This document shows, piece by piece, positions 21,430-33,924 of a stretch of DNA of 64,000 bases. The notes beneath the pieces were generated by a model. The model was not told where the DNA came from. It ran no database searches and saw nothing but the letters and a program-made list of their open reading frames with translations. The position numbers were made by a program, and so were the translations under genes. The stretch is from Platanthera guangdongensis (taxonomy: Eukaryota > Streptophyta > Magnoliopsida > Asparagales > Orchidaceae), in NCBI GenBank assembly GCA_039583875.1, contig CM077159.1, forward strand, positions 100,367,707 to 100,431,706, in the 5' to 3' direction. How positions within the stretch are numbered: position 1 is the first letter of the stretch; each line of letters begins with the position of its first letter.

Positions 21430-23808
21430 TTAGAACTGTCTTCATTCTTTAGCTTGATGTTGTTGTTGCTGTTGCTGTCTGTCCTTCTTTTCTTGTTACC
21501 TTCTCTGATAGCTGTATGACTTTGGGTAGTATTTAGGAGGTTTTGGAGGTGCAGCAGGATTATTCCTTCCATGTTCTCGATCATAGAGTCTTCTTTTGGT
21601 CATAGAATTCTCATACAAGTCCCACTCATGGGAGCTGTAATGATCATGTCTATTCTCATTAAAATCCAAAACTCACTTAGGGTTATCAAGTATTAGTGAC
21701 TTTGAGGTAGGACTCCAAATCTCTGCAAATTCATGAGCTTTTCTTTTCTCTGCCTCCGGAATTGGAATGGACCTGCTGGCAGAAGCCCCATAACCATACC
21801 TTCTTTTCTTTGTAATATGAATCTCAGGAGGAGCTTGAAGAAATATATCTGCTGGATCTGATTCCCAAACCTGAGTATAAGTTTCTGGAGGAGGGGCTTC
21901 AGAGCCTTCAGGTCTTGGAGAAAATGTAGGCTGAGGAACTGGAACTGGAGCTAGAGGAGCTAGGGGATTCAGATGATGGGGAATAATATTTGGATCTGCT
22001 TGAAAGTCAGGGAGGATCTGGTTGTGCATCCACACAGCTGTATCATAGGTGTTAAATTTTACACTATAGATCCGATTCTGAACATCATCATGAATTTCCT
22101 TCATCTTTGCTTCCAAGAGAGTTTGCTTAGCAACATCTGAGGTTTCCAAATATTCTTTGAGTAATGTCTCCTCCTTTCTGACTTCTACAGTTAGTTCCTT
22201 GATGACAGATTATTTGAAAGTACCCACTTCGTCACAGATTTTGAAAGTGTGCCCTTCACCTAGCTTTTCTACCTGTATCTGATTATTAGCAAGAATAATA
22301 GATTGTTCCATCACTTTGCCAACACTGGTAATTGTGTGGTCCAGTGCTTTTCCACCTATTCTGAATAACTATCTCAGCTCATCAGTGTTGTGCTGAATTT
22401 CTGCAAAGCCTCTGCTTATCACTTTTTCAAGAGCAGTAACTTTCTCTTGAACAACCTTCAAGGAGTCATCAAAATATTTTCTCTGGTCTAGTAGCATCTA
22501 TTCTATCTTACCTAGAAGATCATTGGCAGTAGGAATTGGAGTTGCAGTATGAGGAACTGGAAGAGGAGGAGCAGACCATGGAGTTATCTCTTCAATGGTC
22601 ACTGAGCTCTTAGCTCTGGTAGTGTGAATCAAAACATCTCCTTCTTCATTAATGAAGGTGGGAAGAGGAAAGTCCAAGCTCTTCAGAGGAGCTTCAGATG
22701 TTTTGGGGTCTGTTCTTTCTCATCAGAAATCAATATTGTCTCATCTTACTCTTTCTTAACAACAGGAGATTGGGGAACAGGGGATCCTAGAGATGTAGTA
22801 TGAGAGGGTGATGGTACTGGAGTTGGTTCCTTGGATGGTTCAGTAGGTTGGTCTACCTAGAGGGGAGGAAGAGGCTCTTCACAGCTTAGTTCTTCTATCA
22901 TCTGGTTAATGTCTTCTGTAGTAGAGAGTATGGTTTCTTGAACTTGAGCATCTGATGGAATTTCTTCTGAGGTGGTTGGAGGGAGAGAAGCAACAACAGG
23001 TGGAGTAGGTATCCTTTCTTATTGAACAGAAGGAGCAGACTCCCACTCAGAAGCTGTACCAGATGTGCCAGTAATATGAGGTTGAGAGGGAGATGGAGTC
23101 TTTTCCTCTACAACTGGATGTTCATGAGCTATAGCAGCATGGGCAGGATTCAAAAACTTCAGTTCCCATCTCTGAATGAAAGAGATGGATACTTTCTTCA
23201 TATGGTGGAGAGTTGTTCCTTTGGAGAAGTCAAAAACTTCTGGATTTATCTCATGCAGTATCAGAGAGATAATCTTGGCATAGTAAGGAGCCTTGATGCT
23301 CTCCCTTATTTTATCATGAATCAGCATACCAAATTGAAATCTTTTTCTGCAGATTATGACAGTCATGATATCAAATAAATCAAAAGAAATGTCCCTTATA
23401 GAACTTTTCTTACATATAAGAACCTTGCCAATGATGTCCACAAGGAGTTTGCTTTCATGGTTGAGGTCTGGTCGACGAATGGAAAGAACTTCTGGTGAAA
23501 GTCCACAAAACATGCAAGCTCTGTCAAAATCTTCATAAGTTAGAGCATCTTCTTCATCAACTACAGATAGCCGAAGATGTGTGGAGACAGAGGTTTTTGT
23601 GAGCTTGATCTTAATTCCCTTAATTCACTTGGATATTTTTAAAGAATTCTTCAACTTCAGGGAAGAGAATCTTACAGGGCTGCTGGAGAACGAAGGTCAA
23701 GCTGGCGGTGTCGTGAAGAATGAGAAGATTTCGGAAATCATTTGAGAGTTCGACAATATTGGCGACAACGAGTTCACTACCAATCCCAATTTTGGAAGAC
23801 AATGTCAT
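21430..23808 (-). pseudogene. Copia-D third ORF (3' of pol), broken
   Basis: Minus-strand segments from an ATG at 23808 (MTLSSKIGIGSELVVANIVE) through LLVDIIGKVLICKKSSIRDI and FDLFDIMTVII (23019-23513). These are followed by a Pro/Ser/Glu-rich middle, a segment with coiled-coil character (21673-22149) and a Gln-rich tail to about 21430. It occupies the place of the env-like ORF of SIRE elements and is collinear with the third ORF of Copia-E (compare DVVGKVLLAKHSAHDTIS there). Its helical core resembles the 'putative plant transposon protein' type of domain, but I cannot confirm this. One frame change and multiple stops are present. Confidence 0.6.
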
Positions 23809-24095
23809 TGTCCAGAGAGATGACAGAAATTGACTGCGGGGAAGAAGACGGCGGCGTGCAGTGCGACAGCGGCGGAAGATAAAAGGACTTTCTTCTTTCT
23901 CAAGAGAGAGGGTTTTGAAATCGTGTAGAAAATTATATCCTGTTTTTCTATATATATAACCATAAATATCGATGATTTAAGAAGTAATTAATCAAACATA
24001 CCTTAGAAAATGGCGATATAAGATTCGGGTTGCGAATAAAGAGATTTGAACAGAATTTGAGAAAATTGTCTTCCGGTTTCTTGAGTGGACCAGCA

Positions 24096-24250
24096 GTACT
24101 CGAGTGAGAGAATGATAGTACTCGAGTGATATCTTCATACTTCTCGAGAGGAAACTCATTAATTGAGTGGTATTACTCGAGTGACTTTGCTGAGTTCTCA
24201 AGTAGTCTAGGTATCATACTCGAGTAGTCATTTTCTTACTCGAGAAATTA
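24096..24250. repeat. CTCGAG-rich array in the Copia-D pol/ORF3 spacer
   Basis: Six CTCGAG palindromes, mostly as TACTCGAGT, occur in about 150 bp between the end of pol and the third ORF. The equivalent spacer of Copia-E carries its own TCGACGA array. Confidence 0.85.
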
Positions 24251-27200
24251 AGTCTGAACTTGAGAAATTTCGACTTTTGAAGTTATTCCTTGATCTCTGA
24301 GCTATGTTGTCAGTCCTCCTCCTTAATTCTTCTTTGTTGAGCATTCCAAATTCTATTTTGAAGAACGAGAACTTGGCCTCATCCAACGGCTTCGTGAATA
24401 TGTCTGCAATCTGCCTGTCAGTTGGGACATATTGGAGATCTATGTCCCCATGCTCCACATGCTCCCAGATGAAGTGGTATCTCAGCTCTATGTGCATTGT
24501 CCGGCTGTGAGAGACTGGGTTGTTGGATATTACAATCGCACTGGAGGAGTCTCAAAACAAAGGGATGTTTCGGACTTTGAGATTGTAATATTCCAGTTGA
24601 TTCTTTATCCATAGTAACTGTGCACAACAACTACTTGTAGAGATATACTCTGACTCAGCTGTTGAGATTGCAATATAGTTCTACTTCTTACTACTCCAAG
24701 AAATGAGCCTTCTTCCTAGGAATTATCATGTCCCGGAAGTGCTCTTCTTGTCATCTTTGCTACCTGAAAAATCTGCATCTGAAAAACCAATTAGTTCGCT
24801 ATCATTACTTCTTGGGTACCATAAGCCAAGATTTGGTGTACCTTTAATGTATCTCAAAATCCGCTTTGCAGCAGCATAGTTAAATTCCTTAGAGTTCACC
24901 TGAAATCTAGCACATACACATGTTGTGAACATTATGTCTGGTCTACTGGCAGTAAGGTAGAACAAGGATCCAATTATGCTTCTATACTTGGTTTCATTAA
25001 AAGGTTTCCCTTTCTCATCCTTGTCCAGAGACACAGCTGAACCCATTGGAGTCATCATAGAGGTTGCGTTTTTCATTCCAAATTTCTTAATTAGCTCCTT
25101 GGTGAATTTTGTCGCCGAGATGAAAATTCCATCTTCAAATTGTTTCACCTGAAGCCCTAAGAAATACTTCAGCTCTCTCATACTGCTCATTTCAAATTTC
25201 CCTTGCATAAGTTTTGAAAACTTCTTCCAAAGGTTGTCATCAGTAGAGCCAAAAATAATATCGTCGACATAGATTTGCACTAGCAAAATCTTGCCTTTTA
25301 TTTCCCTAAAAAATTATCTTATCTATCTTTCCCCTTGTGAACTTATTCTCAAGAAGAAAGCTAGACAGTATCTCATACCAAGCTCGAGGAGCTTGTTTCA
25401 AACCATATAATGCTTTAGATAAGAATTAAACATAATCAGGAAAATTAGAGTCAACAAAACCTGGAGGTTGTTCCACATACACTTCTTCCTTTATGTCACC
25501 ATTAAGGAAGACAGACTTCACATCCATCTGATAGAAAGTGAAGCCATTAAGAGCAGCATATGCTAGGAACAACCTGATTGCCTCCAGTCATGACACTAGA
25601 GCATAAGTCTGGTTAAAGTCGATTCCTTCTTCTTGGCGATATCCTTTGGCGACGAGTCTGGCCTTGTTCTTTATGATTGTTCCATCCTCTTCCATCTTGT
25701 TCCTGTAGATCCAATTTGTCCTGATGACAATCTTACCTTTGGGTCTTGGAACAAGTTTCCAGACTTTACAATGCTTGAACTGATTTAGTTCTTCTTTCAT
25801 TGTCATTATCCATTATGCATCTGAGTTTGCTTCCTCAAACTTCTTCGGTTCAACCTGTGAGAGAAAATTCAAGAATAAATTCTCATTAGCTATACCTCTA
25901 CAAGTTCTGACACCATCCCGGGGATCTCTTATGATTTGGTCCATTGGGTGATCCTTTAGATGTCTGAGCTCTATTGTCCTTGCATGTGGAGCGTCTTCAA
26001 CCACTGGAGTGAATTCATCATCTTGGACGATTTCTTCATCTTGATCACCAACCTCTCCAATTGGGGCTAGCGTGGTGATCTTGATGAACTTTTCACCCTT
26101 TTCTTCAGTCGGCTCACCCAAGTTAAGTTCTTTCATCTTTGAACCTGCATCTTCAATGAACACACTAGAAGAGTTGTTTTTCAGTAAGCTCGTCTCATCA
26201 AATACAACATGAATGGATTCTTCTACAACCAGAGTTTTTCTATTAAATATCATATATGCCTTACTATGGCTACTATACCCTACAAAAATACCTTCAAAAC
26301 TCTTTTTGCTAAATTTGGTAGTGTGATACTTGCCATTGTTAAGAACGAAGCACTTATAGCCAAAGATTTTAAAATTTGCAAAAGTCGGTTTCCCGCCCTT
26401 TAGAAGTTCATATGGTGTCTTTTTATGGTTCTTACTTATGAGTGCTCGATTTTGCACATGACACATAGTATTGGCGACTTCATCACAGAAGTATTCCGGT
26501 AGTGAAGCATCACTCAACATGGTCCTGCAGGCCTCTATGAGTGTTCTATTCCTTCTCTCAGCTACTCCGTTCTATTGAGGAGTGCGAGGAGAGAAAGACT
26601 CATGAAAGATACCTAAGCTTTCACAAAATTCTGTCATGGCCCCGGACTTGAACACTGTTCCATTGTCACTTCTGATTTTGACTACGGAACAGTTGTATTC
26701 ATTCTGGACTTGCTTGATAAAATTAGTAAAGATATCAAAGGTATCTGACTTGTGTTTCAGAAAGAACACCCACGCAAAGCGTGAGTAATCATCAACAATA
26801 ACCAATGTATAATCCTTACCTCCCAAACTTCTAACTTGCAGTGGACCGAACAAGTCCATATGAAGTAGATGTAAACATCTATAAGAATCTTTGCCAATAA
26901 CGCTTTTAAAGGTATCCCTTGTTTGCTTGCCTTTTACACATATGTGACCAGGTCTATCCTTAGCGTACTTTACATTTGGGGCATCACATACTAAATTCAG
27001 AGAAAATAATTTATTAATAGTTTTGAAATTAATATGTTAGTCTCTTGTGCCATTGGTCACCAAGAGATGCACTATCTTTAGCCAAAAAGCATACTGGTGT
27101 AGAAGAGTCTATACAAATAAAATTCAAACAAAATATATTTCTGCTTCGAGTGCCTGATAGAATCGTTTCCATATTGTCAACCGATTTTATCAAGCACTTA

Positions 27201-27500
27201 TCTGCATGAAATTCAACAACATATCCTTTATCGCAGAGCTGACTTATGCTTATGAGATTGTGTTCCAATCCTTCAACATAAGCCACATCTAAGAAGGATA
27301 CACTACCGTTAGTGATCATACCATAGCCTTTTGTAATTTCTCGGTCTGAGCCTCCAAAGATGACCTTTGGCCCGTTCAAGGCTGGAGAATAGTTCTAAAG
27401 AAGGCTTCTTGTCCCGGTCATATGCCGAGAGCATCCACTGTCCAAATACCAGATAGGAGTTTTGGTTGCTTTTGGACATACCTGCAATCACAAATCAATT
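24228..27500 (-). pseudogene. Copia-D pol (protease, integrase, RT, RNase H), broken
   Basis: Minus-strand domains: protease WYLDSGCSRHMTG (about 27410-27450); integrase with VIVDDYSRFAWVFF, RSDNGTVF and NGVAERRNRT (25813-26859), with a TAG stop inside the usual TPQQNGV; RT with TNWIYRNKMEEDG (25588-25806) and MLVQIYVDDIIFGS (24726-25286); RNase H ending DIFTKPLDEAKF (24228-24497). The domains lie in at least three frames. The DSG, DD and E catalytic residues themselves survive, but the frame breaks exclude activity. Confidence 0.88.
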
Positions 27501-29807
27501 TGCCTTAGGAACCCAAAAACGTTTGGGTCCTTGGTCTCTTGTTAGAAACCCCCCTACGAGTATTAGCATTATGAGTGGTATTTCTCATATTGCTAACTTG
27601 AGGAGTTATATAGTTCCTGGGATTAAACCAGCAGTCAATGACAAAGTGACCAATTTTGCACAGTACCAACAGTCAACGCTATTGTATCTTTGCCTTAAAT
27701 TCTCCTGCTTGACCTTTTGAGAAGGTGGTCTAGCAGGGGCAACATTCTTAGAGGAAGAAGCTTCATGGTGATGACAATCACATGTCTTCTTCTCCTTGAG
27801 AGGCTTTTCTACAATAGGCCTTACCTTTGGTGCCTTCTTAATATTATGACCATGATTATAAGGTCCATAGCTCTGAAGAGTAATTTCTTCATAGGGTGCC
27901 TTAAAGACACTTTCACCAAAGTTACGGGGACGAGTTCATCCATGGTAACGAGACTTGGGCTCTACATAAGTAGGCCTAGCAAAGTGACCATAGGATGAGT
28001 CAAGATCAAACTCGTTTGATGGAAATATGACCTTCTTAAAAGAAGTCTGATCTTGAGGAGCTTTCCCCTTCTCTTTGGCCAAAGCCTTCTTGGCCACCTT
28101 ATTCTTTCTCTGAGTCTTATTCCTCCTAAAAGATTTACTAGGAGCTTCAACATGGCCTAGCCCACCACCTTTGGCCTTAGCTGAGAATTTAGCAACGAAA
28201 GGAAGTACAGTCTTGGGATTCGAGAAAATTTCAACAAGTTTCTTTTCTACTCCAAGTTGTGCTTCCAGTTCTTTTATGATCTTCTCTTTTAGGTCTAGGT
28301 GATCAAGCGCCTTATTGTATTCTTCAATGACAGCATTGAAGTTCTCTCTGAGTGAGTCCGTCTTAGCAACTTCCTCTCTCAAAGTGCTCTCTTCAGCCTT
28401 GAGAGACTTTATCTCTTTGGCTTGAGTTTTCACGGCACGTCGACATTTGTCGTAAGCCTTGATTAACTCCTTGTACTGGGCCATGAGTTCAGACTCATCG
28501 TCAGAAGAACTATCCTTATCATCATGTTCAAAAACATCAGTTTCAGAAAGAGGAGTATTAACATTTACCTTCCCAGTAAACTGGGGTTCTTGTTCATCAT
28601 CAGTCTGAGCCATTAGCCCAAAATAGGCTTCCTCTTCTTCACTTGGCTCAGATGAGTCAGAGTCGCTAAGAGTCTTTCTCTTCTTGGCTATAAGGCTTCT
28701 CTCTGTTCTCTTCTTATTGTAAGAAGTTTTCTTCTCCTCTCTTTTTCCACCCTCCTTCTTCTTATGGGGGCAGTCAGCAATAACGTGACCTGGCTTATTA
28801 CATCAATAACAAACGATGTTAGCAGAAATATGTTTGTTCTGTTTAGAGTTATACCTGTCTTGGCTGCCAGAGCCTTTCTTGTGTCGATCACTATCATGAC
28901 GTGATCTTCTATATGAGACATCCTTGCCTTGCTTCTTCTTGTTCAAGAATTTCTTGAACTGTCTTGAGAGTAGAGAGAACTCTCCTTCAGATAGTTCTGA
29001 GCATGAGGTACTTGGCTCTGAGGGTTCTTCTTCACTTTCTTCTTGTGCTGGGGGAGGAGAGGCAACCTTGGGCTTCCCTGTGGTGTCTGCCTTGAGAGCT
29101 ACAGACTTTTCTTTGGATGAAGACCTGTTCTTCTCTTCTTCAACTTTTCTTGAATTAAGTTGCAACTCATATGACATAAGCTTTCTGAAGAGATTTTGCG
29201 AGTCAGTCTCAGCTAGCTTTCCAAATTCCCGAATAACACAGACCTTGTTATCCCATTCCTTAGTCAAGGATCTCAAGAACTTATCATTCAGTTCTCCGTT
29301 GGTGAAGACTCGGCCGTAGACGCTTAGGCCGTTAACTATCTTGAAGAAGTTTTCAAAAGTATCTGCAATTGTATCCTTGGGTACTTGTCGGAAGGCTTCA
29401 TATTTTTGATTAAAAAGGGATCTTCTGTCATCCATAACTTCTTCTGTGCCTTCCATTAAGATGACGAGGGACTGCCACATTTCCTTAGCGGATTGGCAGT
29501 GAATCAGGTTTTGCAGCTTCAAGTCATCAATTGCACTTGAGATAATATTTGTGGCCTTCTTAACTGAATAGACAAGTGCAATCTCGTCTTTGTCAAGATC
29601 CATCAACTTCTTAGGAACTTTCTTTGTAGGATCTATAGTGGAGACGGTCATAGGAACATAAGGACCTTCTTCAACAATCATGAAGATCCTTGGATCTACA
29701 GCTTCCATGAAAAATTTAATCCTCTCTTTCCATATGAGAAAGTTGTTCTTTGTACACAAGGGAAGCTTAGCAAAATCCTTGGCCTTGTCCATGCTTGGAT
29801 AACTCAA
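27500..29807 (-). pseudogene. Copia-D gag with two zinc knuckles, broken
   Basis: ATG at 29807 (MSYPSMDKAKDFAKLPLCTK). A long Gag core follows (FLIWKERIKFFMEAVDPRIF, AKEMWQSLVILMEGTEEV, LRSLTKEWDNKVCVIREFG). The first zinc knuckle at about 28765-28815 reads CY-stop-CNKPGHVIADC, with TGA where an Arg is expected. An acidic and coiled-coil region follows (28613-27936). The second knuckle, CWYCAKL then GHFVIDC at about 27625-27680, is split by a one-base frameshift. Two knuckles and a long spacer are usual in SIRE-like Gag. Confidence 0.8.
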
Positions 29808-29861
29808 CAGACAACTTGGGTCAGATCAGATCAAGGTGTTAACCTTTTAATGCTCAACCTC

Positions 29862-30005
29862 CCTCTGATACCAATTGAAGTTATTAGTTGTGTACCTAAA
29901 TCACTTAGAAGGGGGTGAATAGGTGAGTTGAGCGTTTTTTGCAGAATAAAAATTTTAGCGGTCTATGCACACAATAATAACCAAGAAATCACAGAGGACA
30001 CATAG
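29862..30005 (-). repeat. Copia-D primer binding site and 5' LTR stub
   Basis: 29862-29873 is the complement of TGGTATCAGAGG, matching the initiator tRNA-Met 3' end. Two bases later the LTR (plus-strand reading TGAAGTTATT) starts at 29876 and continues to 30005, where a different LTR begins. Only about 130 bp of the LTR remain. Confidence 0.75.
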
Positions 30006-32275
30006 TGAAAGTAAGGGTTAGATCTGAAATACTCTATCGGGGGGGGGGGGGGGTTGAATAGAGTATCTTGAAAACTTAAAATTTTTTGCTGTAAATAAAA
30101 AACAGACCTAAGATAAAGTAATCTAGCACAGTATATCACAAACACAACAACCTAGCTAGTACAGCCACAACAAGAACAAAAGAAAAAGTAAAACCAGACA
30201 ACATAAGAATTTTATAGTGGTTCCCCAACTTGGGTACATCCACTCTTCTACCACCCTGGTAGGAATCCACTAGCAGTTTTTTGATCAGGTGACTGCCACC
30301 AATGAGCTTTTGATCAGGTGCTCAAAAACCAACCCAAGTCTTTTGATCAGGAGACTTGCAACCAAGAATAACTTTTGAAGGGAGTTAAAAAACCCTTTAT
30401 ACAGTGGGGGATGAGATAGTGATTATGTCTTCTCTTTCTCAAATACAACTGAAAAGACTTTAGGTGATCTTGATTTTGACAAAGCTCCCCCTGAGATCTA
30501 GATTTGTTCAGGAAGGATGGAGTTTTGCTTCAGGGTGAGTAGGCCTTCAATATTTCAGCCTTGACCAGCAAATATCCAGGTGCTTATTGACTTATATAGT
30601 AATTGTTGTCCTTTGAGGAATCCTGGGATGAAGACAGAAGAAGACTCTTGATTTAAATGGTTGTTCTTCTTCTTCTTCAGCTTGTTGTTCTTTCTCTGGT
30701 CCAGGGCTTCTGATTTTGTTGTGTTATTGCCCTGTGTATTTTGTTCTCTGTGTTCAGACGAGAAGGAAAAAGAAAAGACTATTCACTGTGTTGTTGTCTC
30801 TATTCTACTGAAGGAAGAAAAAGAAAAATCCTTTTTATATTTCTGTGTAATCTTCCTTCTGAATTTGAATTTCTTCCTTCATTCAATGCTGACGGCTTGG
30901 AGAATATTTGCATTGATTGATTTCCCCAACTGTCCTATGGGAAAATGACAAGAAATAATCCTGATGAAGAATGTAATAAATGCTTGCTTCTAACGGTAAT
31001 ATTCAGAGAATATTTAAGCATTGATTACTCAGGAATTATTGCAATAGAAAAGGAACAGAGGGAGGGAAATTTCCAAGTCTGGAACTTTACAGAATTCGTT
31101 GAGCAGAGAACAGAATTCGTCGATCTGTGTCTAGAGTTCGTTGAGCAGAGAAGTCAAGTTCGTCGACCAGATAATCTTTGTTCAACGAGCTGAGATCCAA
31201 GATCGTCGAACTAAGAACGGATAACTGTTTTCTCTAGATCCTTGCCAATTCTGTACATCAAGATCGTCGAGCTAAGAGTATAACTTCGTCAACTGGAGTT
31301 CAAAATTCCATGTTTCTTGGACTTAAGAATGTTGAAGTAACGTGTCCAGAAATCATCGACCTCAGAACTGGGTTCGTCAACCTGAGATCTAGCATCGTCA
31401 AGCTGAGAGCTTCTAACTGCTACTTGATAAATCTTACCAAGAATGTGGTCTAAGTTCGTCGAGCTGAGAAGGTGAGTTCGTCGACTGGAGTGTGATACTG
31501 GACTTAGAATACTTAGATGTTTCTGGAATAAGATGTTGAAGTAGAATACCCAGCAATCGTCAGCCTAGGAACAAAGTTCGTCGACCTGAGAACTAAGTTC
31601 GTCGACTGGAGTTAAGTGTGAAGAATTCTGGACTTGCAATGTTGAAGTATACTCTGGAAATCGTCGACCTGAGATTCAAGTTCGTCGAGCCCAGCTTAGA
31701 GAATTCTCTGATTTCGTCAAGTTGAGCACGAATTTCGTCGACCTGAGTTCGACGAACGTCAAACTCATTTTCTGAGTCTTTGAAATTTCTCTAAGTCTTG
31801 AGTCTTTTGCAGTCTGTTGATGGCTTGTCCATGTAGTGTTGACTCTAAGGACATGGCCTAGACTCTAGGACACATACATGACCCTAGCTATACATGTTGG
31901 GTCAAACATCCTAATTTAGTGAACCTAGCCCAAATCCAACCAGGGATCCAACAATCTCCGCCTATTTGGGAAAGATCACTAATTACAGACTCACATTAAT
32001 AACAAAGCAATAAAACATATATCTGACAGGAATTTTAACATATGCAGCAGATATATATATACAAAGAGCTTTGTATCATAATATAAACAGACAGTTTTAA
32101 AATAATCAAAAGACTTAAACAGTTTTAAGTTCATTTCTTTTTCTTGGGCTCCTTTGGCTTATCCTCCTTAGTTTTGTCACCAGGCGGTGTAAACTTGATT
32201 TCCCTGTTAGGATCAGCTGCTTGAGCTTTTGTCATTGTCATGTCAGCAGCTCCAATGATATTCAGGGAGGTAGCC
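30006..32275 (-). mobile_element. Element E' remnant: 3' LTR plus the end of its third ORF
   Basis: A complete LTR runs from 30006 (TGAAAGTAAGGG) to 31953 (...CCAACA). It is followed at once by ATCTCCGCCTATTTGGG, the complement of a polypurine tract (CCCAAATAGGCGGAGAT). The next 300 bp match the end of the Copia-E third ORF and its 3' UTR, for example the Lys-rich C-terminus near 32110-32200. The rest was cut off by insertion of Copia-E at 32276. The LTR contains a poly-G run at 30042-30056 and a long array of CGTCGA-type short repeats (31090-31760). Confidence 0.75.
31090..31760. repeat. GTCGA-type short-repeat array in the E' LTR
   Basis: Many degenerate copies of TTCGTCGA[CG]CTGAGA, spaced irregularly at about 20-60 bp. 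Confidence 0.85.
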
Positions 32276-33775
32276 TGAAAGTGGGGATAAGATCTACCTT
32301 AACTCTAGAGGGGGGGGGGGGTGTATAGAGTTTATTAAAATAATTTTCAAGTTAAAAAACGATTTTGCAGTGGAAGACTTAATTTAAATATATGTGTAAG
32401 GTGCTTGCAGTAAATAAAAAAACTGTGAAAACAAGAAATAAAAATACAGCACACAGCAAACAAGATGTAGCAACCAGAAGACACAAGGAGCTATAGTGGT
32501 TCCCCAATCAATCTGGGTACATCCACTCTTCTAACACCCTAGGTAGGAATCCACTGCAGGATGAGTTGATCCGGTGTCCTGAGCACCAATGAGCTTTTGA
32601 TAAGGTGCTCAAAAACCAAACCAGATTTTTTGATCAGGTGTCTTGCCACCACTGAGTTTTGACAATGTCTCAGAAACCAGCACAAAACTTTTGAAGGGAG
32701 TTTTGAGAAACCCTTTTACAGTAGAAAAATAAAGAGGTGAGATGTTCTTCTCTGTCAACAATCAGAGAGAAGACTAGTGGATGATGTTGTCAAAGCTCCC
32801 CCTGAGATCTGGAAGTTGTTCAGGAAAAGAAGCTTTGCAGTAGGGTGATAGGCCTTCAGTAGATGAGGTCTCCAGCAAAGGATGATTCCAGCAGTTATTG
32901 AAATGTGTAGTGTCTGGAGTCTTGATGGATGAGACCTTTGAACACTTGAGTCAAAAGAGATCTAGAAAATCTTCTTTTCTATATGTTGATCTCCTTCAGT
33001 GGTGAGTGTTCTGAATGAATTCTGTTTGTGTGTGTCTGTCTGTGACTATTCTTTTTCTGTGTATGACTGTTAGGAGTAGTAGAATAATATGCTCTTTTAT
33101 TCCCTTAGATCTGAAAAGAATGAAATGATTCTCTGTCTCCAAGATAGCCGTTAGCCACTCATTAATGACTTCCTTAAATGAATTTTGTCTTTGGAGGAAA
33201 GTCCTAGAAAACATTCCTTTAAATCTCCCTTGAAACTTGCTCCAGATTAATAGAAACGGCTACAAGATCCTTGGAATAAATGCTGAGAATAAATAAGATA
33301 GAATTCCATAACTGTCTGAATTTGAATCTAGAGAATCGTCGATCTCTCCAAAAAATCGTCGACCTGAGCTCAATAATCGTCGACCTGAGCTCAGAGACTG
33401 GAACTAGACTGGAAACTGAAATCGTCGATCTGAGCTCAACTATCGTCGACCTGAGCTCAGAGATTGAGAAAACAGCTAGAGATAGAAACGCCGATCTGAG
33501 CTCGAAGATCGTCAAACGGAGTTCAATGACTCGTTGAACTGAGCTCAGAGATAGTCGAACGGAGTTCGACGACTCGTCGACCTGAGCTCGACGAAAATGT
33601 CTTAGTCTCCTGAAATAGAATATCTGATCTGAGGGTCTTGGGGGCAGCTTTCAGGCCTAAATTCTAACCCTTAGACTCAATCTAATTGACCTTTAAAAAC
33701 TATACAAGGAGGTCAAAGCAAATTTCCTAAGGACATAGTGATCCTTGCCCAAATTAGTAATAGGGTGTTCCAACA
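32276..33775 (-). repeat. Copia-E 3' LTR with GTCGA array and polypurine tract
   Basis: 1500 bp, TGAAAGTGGGG to GTTCCAACA. It is related to the E' LTR (same poly-G position, 32311-32320; same 'tggttccccaa...gggtacatccactcttct' block). 33330-33600 holds repeated ATCGTCGA[CT]CTGAGCTC. Immediately right, ATCTCCCCCTATTTGGG is the complement of the polypurine tract CCCAAATAGGGGGAGAT. Confidence 0.82.
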
Positions 33776-33924
33776 ATCTCCCCCTATTTGGGTTAGGATT
33801 ACTATTTACATGATATAGGAAATAAAAGCATACAATGCAGATATAAAATCAAAAACAACATTACAGAAACACAAATAGAATCACATCAGAAATTCAGAAT
33901 ATATAACACTGTCAGCTTACATGA

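Larger units (their letters stand above)
21180..30005 (-). mobile_element. Copia-D, SIRE-like Ty1/copia element, both ends truncated
   Basis: The minus-strand order is primer site (29862-29873), gag, protease, integrase, RT, RNase H, spacer, third ORF. The 5' LTR (element sense) survives only as 29876-30005, cut by the E' LTR at 30006. No 3' LTR or polypurine tract is visible on the left, so the element ends in undefined sequence at 21160-21250. Several stops and frameshifts make it non-functional. The third ORF downstream of pol and two zinc knuckles in Gag place it near SIRE/Maximus-type elements. Confidence 0.8.
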
